From Mucilaginibacter xinganensis (lineage in GTDB: Bacteria > Bacteroidota > Bacteroidia > Sphingobacteriales > Sphingobacteriaceae), in assembly GCA_026225055.1 (NCBI GenBank), contig JAMFSA010000226.1, positions 31,710 to 95,709 on the forward strand: DNA of 64,000 bases, in the 5' to 3' direction. Shown one piece after another: positions 20,967-31,192 of the stretch; position 1 is the stretch's first letter; each line of letters begins with the position of its first letter. Position numbers and translations under genes: made by a program. Under the pieces are notes generated by a model. The model worked only from the letters and a program-made list of their open reading frames with translations. It was not told where the DNA came from and made no database searches.

Positions 20967-23387
20967 ATGATAAAGAACTATTTTAAAATTGCCTGGCGAA
21001 GCTTGTGGAAACATAAGGCTTATTCGTTCATTAACATTGTTGGTTTAAGTATTGGCCTAACTGCGTGCCTTATTGTGGCAACAGTTGTGTTTGATGAACT
21101 ATCATACGATCATCAATGGAAAAAGGCCGATGATATTTACCGGGTACTTTCCGAAAGTAACAATGTTAAAGGCGAGGAGCCTATGCCTATGGCTTTTGCA
21201 GGCTTTGGCCCGGCTGTAAAAAAGGATTTGCCCGAGGTTGAAGATTATTGCAGGATGTCCATGTATCATGAGCGCTTGCAATTGGGGAATAACAAGGAAG
21301 GTATAGCGTTTAACCGCATCTTCGCCGAGCCAACTATTTGGAACGTCCTTGACTTTAAGATCATCGCAGGTAATCCAAAAAAGTATGTTAAGGGTTATAC
21401 CAACATGGTTATCACTAAAAAAATGCAGCAGCAGTATTTTGCCAATCAAAACCCTATCGGCAAAATCATATACACCCAGCCTGATTATGGTAAGCCGCAA
21501 CCATTGTTAATTACAGGTATTATTGATAACATCCCTCAAAACACACACCTGCGGGCCGATTTTATTGCCCTGTTCGAATATCGCGCGGAGGATAACCGGC
21601 TCCCACAAAAAGGAGAGGGCTATTCTTTTTATCCGCAATATGTTTTGTTAAAGCATGGCACCTCAATAACAGCCTTTACTGCTAAGGTTAATCACTGGTA
21701 CCAAAAACAATCGGGCGCTAAATCTGCCGATTATTCTTTCCGGTTTCAATCAATAAAGGATGTTTATTTAAAATCGGACTTTAACGGTGTGCAAAATGTG
21801 CATGGCAGTATTCGTAACGTTTATATATTTTCGGTAGTTGCCGCTTTGCTGTTGATTATTGCCTGTATAAACTTTGTTAACCTAACTGTTTCGAGGGTGT
21901 TCAGCAGGGCAAAAGAAACAGGCATCCGCAAGGTATTAGGTGCCGGAAAATTCCAGTTGATCATTCGCTTTTTATCAGAATCATTGATCTTCTTTATGTT
22001 GTCGTTTGGGTTGGCTATGTTGTTATATCCGCTGTTCATCAAGCCTGTTGAAACCTATCTTGATCATAAACTGGTATTGAATTTATACAACAGTTCGTTC
22101 TTAACTATTGCTATTGGCTGTGTTTTATTGGTGAGCTTACTTACCGGCTTGTATCCGGCCTGGTATTTGTCACGCCCTAAACCTATTGTCATTTTACGAA
22201 ATAAGGTATCATCCGATATACAGTTAAACCTGCTAAAAAAGGGCCTGGTGGTAGGGCAGTTCGTTATATCCATCACCATAATTATGGCCACTATTATTGT
22301 GCATAATCAGCTCAGTTATATTAATAATAAAGACCTTGGTTTTAATAAAAACAACTTGCTGAACATACACTTCACCAATTGGGGGGCAAGCGGCGAGGCT
22401 TTTAAACAATCAATTAAGCAATTACCTGGAGTTGAAAATGCGAGCATCGCCAATTGGGCGCCGACGGAAGGTGCCGGTGGTATGTCGCGCGAGGTTTTGA
22501 TCCCCGGCCAAAAAAGTAAGACCCAGGTTTTTTATATTGAGGGTGATGCCGATTTAACGGCCACTCTGGGTTTCAGGATTAAATCAGGCCGCTTATTAAG
22601 CAATCAATTAGCTACTGATGCGATGAATGCCGATTCATCCATGAGCGGCACTGGCGCAGCAACAAAAGTGCAGCGGAAGATAAGATCGTTAATAGCCACT
22701 AATTATACGGCTGCATTAATGGGCATAAAAATTAATCATACCATTACCGATCTCGACGGTATTCCGGTTGGTGTAGTGGAAGACTTTAACAGTCAATCAT
22801 TGCATGATAAATTGCAGCCTACTTTTATACAGGCGGTAAGCAACCCGCAATATGGCAATATGCTGGTGCGGATAAGGCCAGGTTTTGCAAAACAGGTTTT
22901 GGCGCAGATTAATACCAGTTATAAATCATTTTATGCTGATAAAGCCTTTCAGTATGACTGGGTTAACGATGAGGTTGATGCCCAATACAAAGCTGAACAT
23001 AAGCTACAGCAACTTTTTACCTGCTTCAGTATGTTGATTATTTTTCTGGCTTGTTTAGGCCTGTTTGGATTGGTAAGCTTTACTGCCGAGCAGCGTGTGA
23101 AGGAGATCGGTATCCGTAAGGTGCTTGGTGCCAGCCTGAGCAATATTATTGGGCTGATATCAAAAGATTATTTAGGGTTAGTGATGCTTGCCATCATAGT
23201 GGCGTCGCCAATTGCCTGGTATGCCATGAACAAGTGGCTGGCAGATTATGCGTACCGTATTAACATACAATGGTGGGTATTTGCCATAGCAGGTGTTGCC
23301 GCGTTGCTGATTGCGTTTATAACGGTAAGTTTTCAATCTGTAAAAGCTGCATTGGCTAACCCGGTTAAAAGCTTGAGGTCTGAGTAG
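20967..23387 (+). CDS. FtsX/MacB-type ABC transporter permease (array member 9)
   Basis: 806 aa, same architecture; ends ANPVKSLRSE. Confidence 0.95.
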   Translation: MIKNYFKIAWRSLWKHKAYSFINIVGLSIGLTACLIVATVVFDELSYDHQWKKADDIYRVLSESNNVKGEEPMPMAFAGFGPAVKKDLPEVEDYCRMSMYHERLQLGNNKEGIAFNRIFAEPTIWNVLDFKIIAGNPKKYVKGYTNMVITKKMQQQYFANQNPIGKIIYTQPDYGKPQPLLITGIIDNIPQNTHLRADFIALFEYRAEDNRLPQKGEGYSFYPQYVLLKHGTSITAFTAKVNHWYQKQSGAKSADYSFRFQSIKDVYLKSDFNGVQNVHGSIRNVYIFSVVAALLLIIACINFVNLTVSRVFSRAKETGIRKVLGAGKFQLIIRFLSESLIFFMLSFGLAMLLYPLFIKPVETYLDHKLVLNLYNSSFLTIAIGCVLLVSLLTGLYPAWYLSRPKPIVILRNKVSSDIQLNLLKKGLVVGQFVISITIIMATIIVHNQLSYINNKDLGFNKNNLLNIHFTNWGASGEAFKQSIKQLPGVENASIANWAPTEGAGGMSREVLIPGQKSKTQVFYIEGDADLTATLGFRIKSGRLLSNQLATDAMNADSSMSGTGAATKVQRKIRSLIATNYTAALMGIKINHTITDLDGIPVGVVEDFNSQSLHDKLQPTFIQAVSNPQYGNMLVRIRPGFAKQVLAQINTSYKSFYADKAFQYDWVNDEVDAQYKAEHKLQQLFTCFSMLIIFLACLGLFGLVSFTAEQRVKEIGIRKVLGASLSNIIGLISKDYLGLVMLAIIVASPIAWYAMNKWLADYAYRINIQWWVFAIAGVAALLIAFITVSFQSVKAALANPVKSLRSE

Positions 23388-23388
23388 T

Positions 23389-23521
23389 CATTGTGTCATT
23401 AGATCATTGTGTCATTAGTTTTATTATAGATGAAAATGATTAATGACAGCGCAGCGAATGACTCAATGACGCGAAGCAAAATGACAGCGTAGCGAAATGA
23501 ATTAATGAACCATTGAACTAA
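23389..23521. repeat. Spacer I9: variant (GTCATT) octamer inverted repeats
   Basis: cattgtgtcattagatcattgtgtcattag ... attaatgacagcgcagcgaatgactcaatgacgcgaagcaaaatgacagcgtagcgaaatga. Confidence 0.8.
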
Positions 23522-23526
23522 AAGAA

Positions 23527-25986
23527 ATGATAAAAAACTATTTTAAAATTGCATTCCGGGGATTTTGGAAGCATAAATTGTTTACGCTGATCAATGTTAT
23601 AGGCCTTTCAATAGGCATCAGCGCGGCGCTGGTGATTTACCTCATTGTTCATTTTGATTTTACATTTGATAAGTTTCATCCTGATGGCGATCGCATTTAT
23701 CGTGTGGTTACCAACTATTCGTATTCTGGCCAAACAGGGTATAATAGCGGTGTTTGTGGTCCGCTTGCCGGGGCTGTGCGCAGCCAGGTTACAGGTGTTG
23801 AGACCACTGCGCCTTTTTACATGCTGTATCAGCCTAATGTGTTTGTGCCGGGTAAAGGTAATGTGCCCGTTAAGTTTAAGAATGAGGATAATGTGATATT
23901 GGCAGATCAGCAATACTTTAAAATATTTGACTATAAATGGCTGGCCGGATCGGTATCAGCTTTAAACTCACCTAATCATGTAGTGCTTACTTCTGATCAG
24001 GCTAAAAAATATTTCCCGTTGCTGTCGTATGATCAGATGATAGGTAAAATTGTTACTTATGATATCATAAAAACTGCTGTTGCCGGTATTGTGGAAACCA
24101 TAAAGCAAAATACCGATTTTACTTTTCACGATTTTATATCCTATAGTACCAATGCTGCTAACGCTACCATAAAAGATCAGTTGCAATTAGCCAATTGGGG
24201 TTCTACTACATCACAATCACAGTTATTTGTGAAGCTATCAGCCAAAACAAATATTGTGCATGTTGAAAAGCAAATGACAGCCCTGCTTAATAAAAACTTT
24301 AAGGAGGAAAAGGGCAACACCGGTGGTTTTAGTCTGCAGCCATTAAACGACCTGCATTTTAATGAGAAATATGGCGCTTTTGATAGTGAGCACCAGGCCA
24401 ATAAAACAACCTTGTACGGTTTGTTAATTATAGCAGCCTTTTTGTTGATATTAGGTTGTATAAACTTTGTTAACTTAACTACGGCACAGGCAACACAAAG
24501 GGCTAAAGAGATCGGCATCCGTAAAACTATGGGCAGCAGCCGCAAGCAATTGGTTGTACAATTTTTAAGCGAAACATTTTTAATAACACTCATCGCGGTA
24601 ATCATCTCTATAGGGCTTGCACCCATCATCCTGAAACTTTTTACTGATTTTATCCCAGCCGGTATCAAAGTCAGCTTTTTGGCTCAGCCGCATGTTATAT
24701 TGTTTTTGCTGGCATTAACCATTGTGGTTAGCCTATTGTCTGGTTTTTATCCTGCCATATTATTATCGGGTTATAAGCCTTTGTTAGTGCTCAAAAATCA
24801 GGCGAGCTCAAACAGCAGCAAAACAAGGAATGCCTATCTGCGTAAATCATTAACTGTTACCCAGTTTGTTATTGCGCAGTTTTTTATAATGGCTACCATA
24901 TTGGTCAGTAAGCAAATTTATTATGCCATTAATAAGGATATGGGCTTTAAAAAAGATGCTATCCTGATCATCAATACACCATGGAAAGACAGGAGCGTAA
25001 GTAAAAGGGATGTGTTTTTAAATAAGCTGCGATCTATTCCACAAATTGATAAGATAAGCGTAGGAGGCAATACGCCGCCATCATCAAATAATACCAACTC
25101 AACCGAGGCCACTTTTAAGGATGGTAAAAAGGAAATCAAAATAGATCTTCAGGAAAAATACGGCGACGAGAACTATATAAAAGTGTACAATATTAAACTG
25201 TTGGCGGGCCGTAATCTCCGCAGTACCGATACTTCAAAAGCCTTTCTTATTAATGATAATTATGCACGGTTGCTCGGCTTTAAAACCCCTCAGGCTGCTG
25301 TTGGCAAGCAGATAGATAAGTTTAACGGGGATAGAACCATGCAAATTGTTGGCGTAGTGGCCGATTTTAACCAGGGGTCGCTGCATACGCCTATAGTGCC
25401 CATAGCCATACTTACCAGCACTTCGGTATATCAGAATGGTACATTCAATGTTGCCCTAAAACGGGAGACAGCCGGCGGAACGGAATGGAAAAAAGCCATT
25501 GCACAAATGGGGGCCTATTATAAAGAGACTTACCCCGACGATGATTTCGAATACCAGTTTTTTGATGCGAGCATTAAAAAATTCTATGAAAGCGAACAGC
25601 ATACCTCAACCTTGCTGGCATGGGCAACTGGTTTATCTATATTTATTAGCTGCCTGGGCTTATTAGGTTTAGCCATTTATACCACAAACCAGCGCACTAA
25701 GGAGATAGGTGTTCGTAAAGTACTCGGTGCATCAGTAACGCAGATAGTAACCTTACTATCAACCGAAGTAATAATACTTATAGTATTGGCCTTTGTGATT
25801 GTAACCCCTGCCGCATGGTGGGCCATGAATAAATGGATGCAAAGCTTTGCCGACAGGACCTCTATCAGCTGGTGGATATTTGCCGCAAGCGGTGCCGGCA
25901 TGCTGATCCTGGCTGTATTTACATCAGGTTTCCAAACGGTAAAAGCGGCTGTCGCAAATCCGGTAAAAAGCTTGAGATCAGAATAG
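23527..25986 (+). CDS. FtsX/MacB-type ABC transporter permease (array member 10)
   Basis: 819 aa, same architecture; ends ANPVKSLRSE. Confidence 0.95.
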   Translation: MIKNYFKIAFRGFWKHKLFTLINVIGLSIGISAALVIYLIVHFDFTFDKFHPDGDRIYRVVTNYSYSGQTGYNSGVCGPLAGAVRSQVTGVETTAPFYMLYQPNVFVPGKGNVPVKFKNEDNVILADQQYFKIFDYKWLAGSVSALNSPNHVVLTSDQAKKYFPLLSYDQMIGKIVTYDIIKTAVAGIVETIKQNTDFTFHDFISYSTNAANATIKDQLQLANWGSTTSQSQLFVKLSAKTNIVHVEKQMTALLNKNFKEEKGNTGGFSLQPLNDLHFNEKYGAFDSEHQANKTTLYGLLIIAAFLLILGCINFVNLTTAQATQRAKEIGIRKTMGSSRKQLVVQFLSETFLITLIAVIISIGLAPIILKLFTDFIPAGIKVSFLAQPHVILFLLALTIVVSLLSGFYPAILLSGYKPLLVLKNQASSNSSKTRNAYLRKSLTVTQFVIAQFFIMATILVSKQIYYAINKDMGFKKDAILIINTPWKDRSVSKRDVFLNKLRSIPQIDKISVGGNTPPSSNNTNSTEATFKDGKKEIKIDLQEKYGDENYIKVYNIKLLAGRNLRSTDTSKAFLINDNYARLLGFKTPQAAVGKQIDKFNGDRTMQIVGVVADFNQGSLHTPIVPIAILTSTSVYQNGTFNVALKRETAGGTEWKKAIAQMGAYYKETYPDDDFEYQFFDASIKKFYESEQHTSTLLAWATGLSIFISCLGLLGLAIYTTNQRTKEIGVRKVLGASVTQIVTLLSTEVIILIVLAFVIVTPAAWWAMNKWMQSFADRTSISWWIFAASGAGMLILAVFTSGFQTVKAAVANPVKSLRSE

Positions 25987-26130
25987 TCACTGTGTCATTG
26001 GTCATTGAGTCATTAGTTTTATTGCAGATGAGAGTTACTAATGACAGCGCAGCGAATTACCCAATGACCAATGACGCGAAGCAAATGACAGCGTAGCGAA
26101 ATGACTAATGACACGAAGTAAAATGACCAA
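25987..26130. repeat. Spacer I10: variant (GTCATT) octamer inverted repeats
   Basis: tcactgtgtcattggtcattgagtcattag ... actaatgacagcgcagcgaattacccaatgaccaatgacgcgaagcaaatgacagcgtagcgaaatgac. Confidence 0.8.
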
Positions 26131-26134
26131 ATAA

Positions 26135-28642
26135 ATGATAAAGACCAACCTGAAATTAGCGATAAGGAATATATTCCGGAACAAATTATATTCAGCAATA
26201 AACATTATTGGGCTTAGCGTGGCCAGCGCGTTTTGCATATTGGTTTACATGTATGTGAAAAACGAGCGTTCGTTTGATAATTTTCATAAGGATAGCGACA
26301 GATTATACAGGGTAGAGGAAACCGATTTCTTTGCGTCATTCAGGAGGGATCAAAAGGACTCAAAGAGTTTCTTTTCTTTTTTAATGAAGGACGAGGAGCA
26401 AAAGAATATGCTCACCACACCGATGATATTAGCAGGTGACCTGAAGACAAACTTTCCGGAGGTTGAAAATGCCGTGCGCATAAAGGAAATGTATGATCCG
26501 ATTGTACGCATCGGTAATCAAAGTTTTAAGGAAAAAGAAGAGAATGCGGCCTATGTTGATCAGGATTTTTTTAAAGCGTTCACTTATCCCTTACTTGAAG
26601 GCAACCCATCATCGGTATTAGCAGAACCTAACAATGTGGTTATTAGTGAACGGCTGGCTAAAAAATATTTCGGCACTACAAACGCGGTTGGCAAAACACT
26701 GAATTTAACCACCGAAAAATTACTGCTGGTTGTAAGCGGTGTTGTTAAGGATTTTCCGCTTAACTCCAGCTTCCGTTTCGATATGCTTGTTCCACGCGCA
26801 TCGGATCCCGGGTATGCCGGCGAAATGAAAAATGGTGTTAATGCTTTCAGCGATCTGTTGGTTATAAAATTGAAACAAGGAACGGATGTGCCAACCTTTC
26901 AAAAGAAAATAGACGAGTTCACGAAAACATATTTTAAAATACTGACCGATGAGATGGCAAAGGATAATCCAAAAACTCGCCCTGCACCGTTTCATGTGTA
27001 TTTAAGGCCTTATGCTGAGGGGCACTATAACCAAAGCCTGGACTGGGGGCATTATACAGATCTGAAGAATATATATCAACTGGTTTGCCTGGCTTTTATA
27101 ATACTGTTAATTGCCTGTGTAAACTATATTTTGCTCACACTTACGAGTGCCATGTCGCGTTCGCAGGATGTAGGGGTACGCAAAACTATTGGTGCAAGCC
27201 GCAAGCAGATCATCTTACAGTATTATGTAGAAACACAGGTACTTGCTTTTATATCGGTAATAGTTGGTTTTATAGTGGCGGTTACCTTCCTGCCTTTCTT
27301 TAACTCCTTAACCGGCAGTGATATCAGGCTGTCATTTTTTCCATTCGGTACACTTGCCTTGGGGTTGTTGGTATTGGGTGTAATACTGGGGCTTTTAGCT
27401 GGCATTTACCCCGCTTTGGCTATGTCGGGCTTAAAGCCGTTAAATATTATGAGCAGTTTTTCCGCTTATCGCCTTAACCCAATTATGTCAAAAGGCCTGG
27501 TAGTTGTGCAATTTGGCATATGTGTGCTGTTGATCATCTCGGCATTGGTTGTTAATAAGCAAATGCACTATATTAACCAAACCAGCATGGGTTTTGATAC
27601 CGACCAGGTAACTCTAATACGGAACCCGTTTGATTGGGAAGACCAGCAAAGTGCCTTGCTTTTAAAGGAACGATTAAGGCAATATGTTGCCAGTCAGCCC
27701 TATTTACAAGGTATGACTACTACCTCGTTTAGCTTTGGAGGATACAATACCAGTGGCCATTTGATAAATGGAAAACGTGTAATGCTACAGGAACTAAATG
27801 TAGATTATGACTACCTGCTATTTAATAAAATCCCCATCCTATTGGGCAGGGATTTTTCAAGAGATATAGCAAGTGATACTGCCAAACTAACGATTACAGC
27901 AGATCAAAAGATAGCGAAGAATTCTACAGTAGGGCGTAATATCATTGTAAATGAAACACTGTATAAACTACTGGGTAAACCCAAACTTGATGTGGTTAAC
28001 CGTGAAATGGGTGGGGTAATTATAGGTGTAAGCAAGGACTACCATACGGATGACCTCACAAAAAAGATTGAGCCTTCGTACCATATAGTTAATGTACACT
28101 ATACAGGTTATTATTGGGTTAAAATAGGGGCAGGGCATAACATACCACAGGCAATGAAAAACCTGCAAGCCTTTTGGAATAAGAATACCGGTAATTTGCC
28201 CTTTAGCTTTACTTTTATGGATCAGGATGTGGCCAAAAGCTATGATGCCTATTTGCGCTGGATGGCTACCATTACTACTGCCTGCGTATTAGCCATTGTA
28301 ATTGCATGTATGGGGCTGTTCGGTTTATCGGGCCTTACCACCATTAATCGTACTAAAGAAATAGGTATCCGCAAGGTGTTAGGCGCTTCCATCTCCAATC
28401 TGTTTCTGCTGCTTAACCGCGGTACATTAATAATGGCTGCTTGTTCATTTGTTATAGCTGCCCCAATAGCTTATTACCTGGTTCACCAATGGCTCGATAA
28501 TTTTGCCTATCGCATAACCCCCGATTGGTTATTATTCGGCTCTGCCGGGCTTATAGCTATGCTCACGGCCATAATTGCGGTAAGCTACCACACTGTAAAA
28601 GCGGCAATGGCTAACCCGGTAAAAAGCTTGCGGTCGGAGTAG
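26135..28642 (+). CDS. FtsX/MacB-type ABC transporter permease (array member 11, divergent)
   Basis: 835 aa; extra segment DFFASFRRDQKDSKSFFSFLMKDEEQKNM; ends ANPVKSLRSE. Confidence 0.94.
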   Translation: MIKTNLKLAIRNIFRNKLYSAINIIGLSVASAFCILVYMYVKNERSFDNFHKDSDRLYRVEETDFFASFRRDQKDSKSFFSFLMKDEEQKNMLTTPMILAGDLKTNFPEVENAVRIKEMYDPIVRIGNQSFKEKEENAAYVDQDFFKAFTYPLLEGNPSSVLAEPNNVVISERLAKKYFGTTNAVGKTLNLTTEKLLLVVSGVVKDFPLNSSFRFDMLVPRASDPGYAGEMKNGVNAFSDLLVIKLKQGTDVPTFQKKIDEFTKTYFKILTDEMAKDNPKTRPAPFHVYLRPYAEGHYNQSLDWGHYTDLKNIYQLVCLAFIILLIACVNYILLTLTSAMSRSQDVGVRKTIGASRKQIILQYYVETQVLAFISVIVGFIVAVTFLPFFNSLTGSDIRLSFFPFGTLALGLLVLGVILGLLAGIYPALAMSGLKPLNIMSSFSAYRLNPIMSKGLVVVQFGICVLLIISALVVNKQMHYINQTSMGFDTDQVTLIRNPFDWEDQQSALLLKERLRQYVASQPYLQGMTTTSFSFGGYNTSGHLINGKRVMLQELNVDYDYLLFNKIPILLGRDFSRDIASDTAKLTITADQKIAKNSTVGRNIIVNETLYKLLGKPKLDVVNREMGGVIIGVSKDYHTDDLTKKIEPSYHIVNVHYTGYYWVKIGAGHNIPQAMKNLQAFWNKNTGNLPFSFTFMDQDVAKSYDAYLRWMATITTACVLAIVIACMGLFGLSGLTTINRTKEIGIRKVLGASISNLFLLLNRGTLIMAACSFVIAAPIAYYLVHQWLDNFAYRITPDWLLFGSAGLIAMLTAIIAVSYHTVKAAMANPVKSLRSE

Positions 28643-28644
28643 GT

Positions 28645-28775
28645 TGTTCATTAGTTCACTGGTTCATTAGTCTTAGCACGGTGCTTAGTTTGATGCATTT
28701 AATGACCGCTGTATACTAATGAACTAATGAACCAGTGAACTAATGAACCAGTAAACCAGTGAACGACTGAACTAA
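28645..28775. repeat. Spacer I11: octamer inverted repeats, loop similar to I0
   Basis: gttcattagttcactggttcattagtcttagcacggtgcttag ... gaccgctgtatactaatgaactaatgaaccagtgaac. Confidence 0.83.
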
Positions 28776-28780
28776 AAGAA

Positions 28781-31192
28781 ATGATAAGAAACTACCTTAA
28801 AACAGCATGGCGTAACCTGCTGCAGAACAAACTAACATCTTTTATAAGCATAGCCGGTTTATCGGTTGGGATAGGTTGTTTTTTGCTGCTTGCAACTTAT
28901 ATATTAAATGAGTTGAGCTATGATAAGTTTAACATAAATGCGGATCGTATAGTAAGAATAGTTCAGCATCTGAAATCGGAAGATAATAACGAAGAATTAA
29001 TAAACGCGGTTACACCCACTGCGCCCGTACCTGTATTTAAACAACAGCTTGCAGAGGTTGCTGACGGTGTGCGTGTTTTTAATTATTCGGATTATAAGCC
29101 CGCGGCGGTTCAGTATCACGATAGGTTGTTTAATGAGCGCAATATGCTGGTTGCTGATGAATCGTTCTTTAAAATATTCAGTTTTAAATTTTTAGAGGGA
29201 AATGCAGCAAACGCGCTCGATCAGGTTAATTCAGTAGTTGTTACTGCCTCCACGGCAAAAAAATACTTTGGTAATGAAGATCCTTTAGGTAAGATATTGA
29301 AGGTGAATGGCAGCAATATGATGGTAGGCGGTGTGATTGAGGATGTGCCCGCTTACTCGCAGATAAAGTTTGATTTGATGGGGAATTACGCCATGCTCAG
29401 CAGGTCAAAAACCCGCAAATGGAATTCCTCTAATGATTATTCATACTTATTACTAAAAACCGGCGTAAGTGTTAAAACCGCTAAAGAGAAAATAAATGCT
29501 TACACAGATAATTTATTTAAGGATGACATAGATAAAGGCCATACGGCGTGGTATACGCTTGAACCACTTACCAGCGTACATTTATACTCAAAAGCCAATG
29601 ATAACCTGGAGCCTTTGGGCAACATAAAATACGTTTACATACTATCATTAATTGCGGTTGTGCTGCTTTTGCTGGCCTGCGTTAACTTTTTAAACCTTGT
29701 TTCGGCAAAATCAATTGAGCGGGCTCATGAAGTAGGTGTGCGTAAAGTAATGGGGGCCTTGCGCGGGCAATTGTTTGTTCAGTTTATTATTGAAGCCGCT
29801 ATTATAACATTAGTCTCGTTAACTGCCGGGGTTTTGCTTGCATGGTTTACTTTTCCATGGTTCAGTAATTTTATAGGGCATCAACTCGGCTTTCAGACCT
29901 GGGATATGAGGTTGTTGCTGCCTTCGCTGCTGGCATTGTTTATTGTGGTTACTTTACTGGCCGGCACTTACCCATCATTATATCTTTCTGCTTTTAAGCC
30001 CGTTACAACCCTGAAAGGGAAGTTGGGTGGAAGCGCCAAAGGGCGCGTATTGCGTAAATCGCTGGTTGTTTTACAGTTTACGGTATCTGTATTTTTCATT
30101 ATCGGCACCATAGTGGCAGGCAGCCAAATGAAATATATTCAGGTTATCAATACCGGTATCAACCGTTCACAGGTTATGGTTTTGGATATTGGAGGGATAC
30201 CCTACACAAAAATGCAAGCCTTTGCAAAGGAGCTGATGCAGCAGCAAACAGTTAGCAATGTAAGTGCTTCGTATGATTCACCGGTGAATGTAAGAGGCGG
30301 CTATAGCATTAACAAGGCGCAGGGTAAAGGAGATAACCTGCACTTAATGATAACCGCTATACCGGTTGAAAGAAACTTTGTAAATACACTCGGCATAAAA
30401 CTAATAGCAGGAAATAATTTTACATTGGGCGATGAACAGCGGGTGCTGGATACCAATAGTGAAAAACGCGTTTACTCATTTATCCTAAATGAATCTGCTG
30501 TGAAAGCGCTGGGCTGGAAACCTGATGAAGCCATCGGTAAACAAATTACAATGGCAGGCCGCCAGGGCGAAATAAGGGGAGTGGCCCGCGATTTTAATTT
30601 CGCATCACTGCACCAGGAGATCACCCCGATCGTCTTATTTCCGCAATATGATTATTTCGGCAAAATGCTCATCAAAACATCTGGCGCTGATATGGTTAGA
30701 TCTGTTAACGATATAAAAAGGAGCTGGAAGTCTTTTTTCCCTGATGCACCTTTTGAGATACATTTTTTGGATCAGGAATATGATGAGTTGTATCAAACCG
30801 ATCAAAAAACCAGTGGCATTTTAACGGTGTTTACATTGGTTACTATTTTTATATCGTGCCTGGGTTTGTTTGGATTGGCCATTTTCAGCACCAAACAACG
30901 GATCCGCGAAATTGGTATCCGTAAGGTTTTAGGTGCCAGTGTAACCAGTATCCTCAGTCTTATTTCATGGGATTTTTTGAAGCTGGTAACCATCTCTGTT
31001 ATTATAGCCTCACCTGCAGCTTACTACATCATGAATAAATGGCTGCAAGACTTTGTATACCGCATACATATACAATGGTGGGTGTTTGCCCTCGCGGGTG
31101 GCCTGGCATTTTTAATTGCCTTTATAACCATTTGTTACCAATCTGTTAAAGCAGCCATGGCCAACCCGGTTAAAAGCTTGAGGTCAGAATAG
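28781..31192 (+). CDS. FtsX/MacB-type ABC transporter permease (array member 12)
   Basis: 803 aa, same architecture; ends ANPVKSLRSE. Confidence 0.95.
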   Translation: MIRNYLKTAWRNLLQNKLTSFISIAGLSVGIGCFLLLATYILNELSYDKFNINADRIVRIVQHLKSEDNNEELINAVTPTAPVPVFKQQLAEVADGVRVFNYSDYKPAAVQYHDRLFNERNMLVADESFFKIFSFKFLEGNAANALDQVNSVVVTASTAKKYFGNEDPLGKILKVNGSNMMVGGVIEDVPAYSQIKFDLMGNYAMLSRSKTRKWNSSNDYSYLLLKTGVSVKTAKEKINAYTDNLFKDDIDKGHTAWYTLEPLTSVHLYSKANDNLEPLGNIKYVYILSLIAVVLLLLACVNFLNLVSAKSIERAHEVGVRKVMGALRGQLFVQFIIEAAIITLVSLTAGVLLAWFTFPWFSNFIGHQLGFQTWDMRLLLPSLLALFIVVTLLAGTYPSLYLSAFKPVTTLKGKLGGSAKGRVLRKSLVVLQFTVSVFFIIGTIVAGSQMKYIQVINTGINRSQVMVLDIGGIPYTKMQAFAKELMQQQTVSNVSASYDSPVNVRGGYSINKAQGKGDNLHLMITAIPVERNFVNTLGIKLIAGNNFTLGDEQRVLDTNSEKRVYSFILNESAVKALGWKPDEAIGKQITMAGRQGEIRGVARDFNFASLHQEITPIVLFPQYDYFGKMLIKTSGADMVRSVNDIKRSWKSFFPDAPFEIHFLDQEYDELYQTDQKTSGILTVFTLVTIFISCLGLFGLAIFSTKQRIREIGIRKVLGASVTSILSLISWDFLKLVTISVIIASPAAYYIMNKWLQDFVYRIHIQWWVFALAGGLAFLIAFITICYQSVKAAMANPVKSLRSE

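Noticed and set aside
1243-24668. Recurring antisense ORFs of 70-160 aa at equivalent positions in many permeases (e.g. 1243-1557, 6309-6734, 8942-9256, 14213-14530, 21821-22042, 24177-24668), sharing RFMKxTQA..NxxxAIAENIYTY
   Set aside because: They are the reverse-strand reading of the conserved segment YVYxFSAIAxxxLLIACVNFMNLSTARSxxRAxEVGVRK; similarity is inherited from sense-strand conservation, with no independent start context or spacing
10205-31000. Antisense ORFs opposite the C-terminal TM region (e.g. 10205-10438, 15386-15616, 17807-18184, 20423-20680, 25677-25901) with M.HHA.G motifs
   Set aside because: Mirror of the sense ASPIAWWAMNKWLQDFAYR coding; not supported as genes
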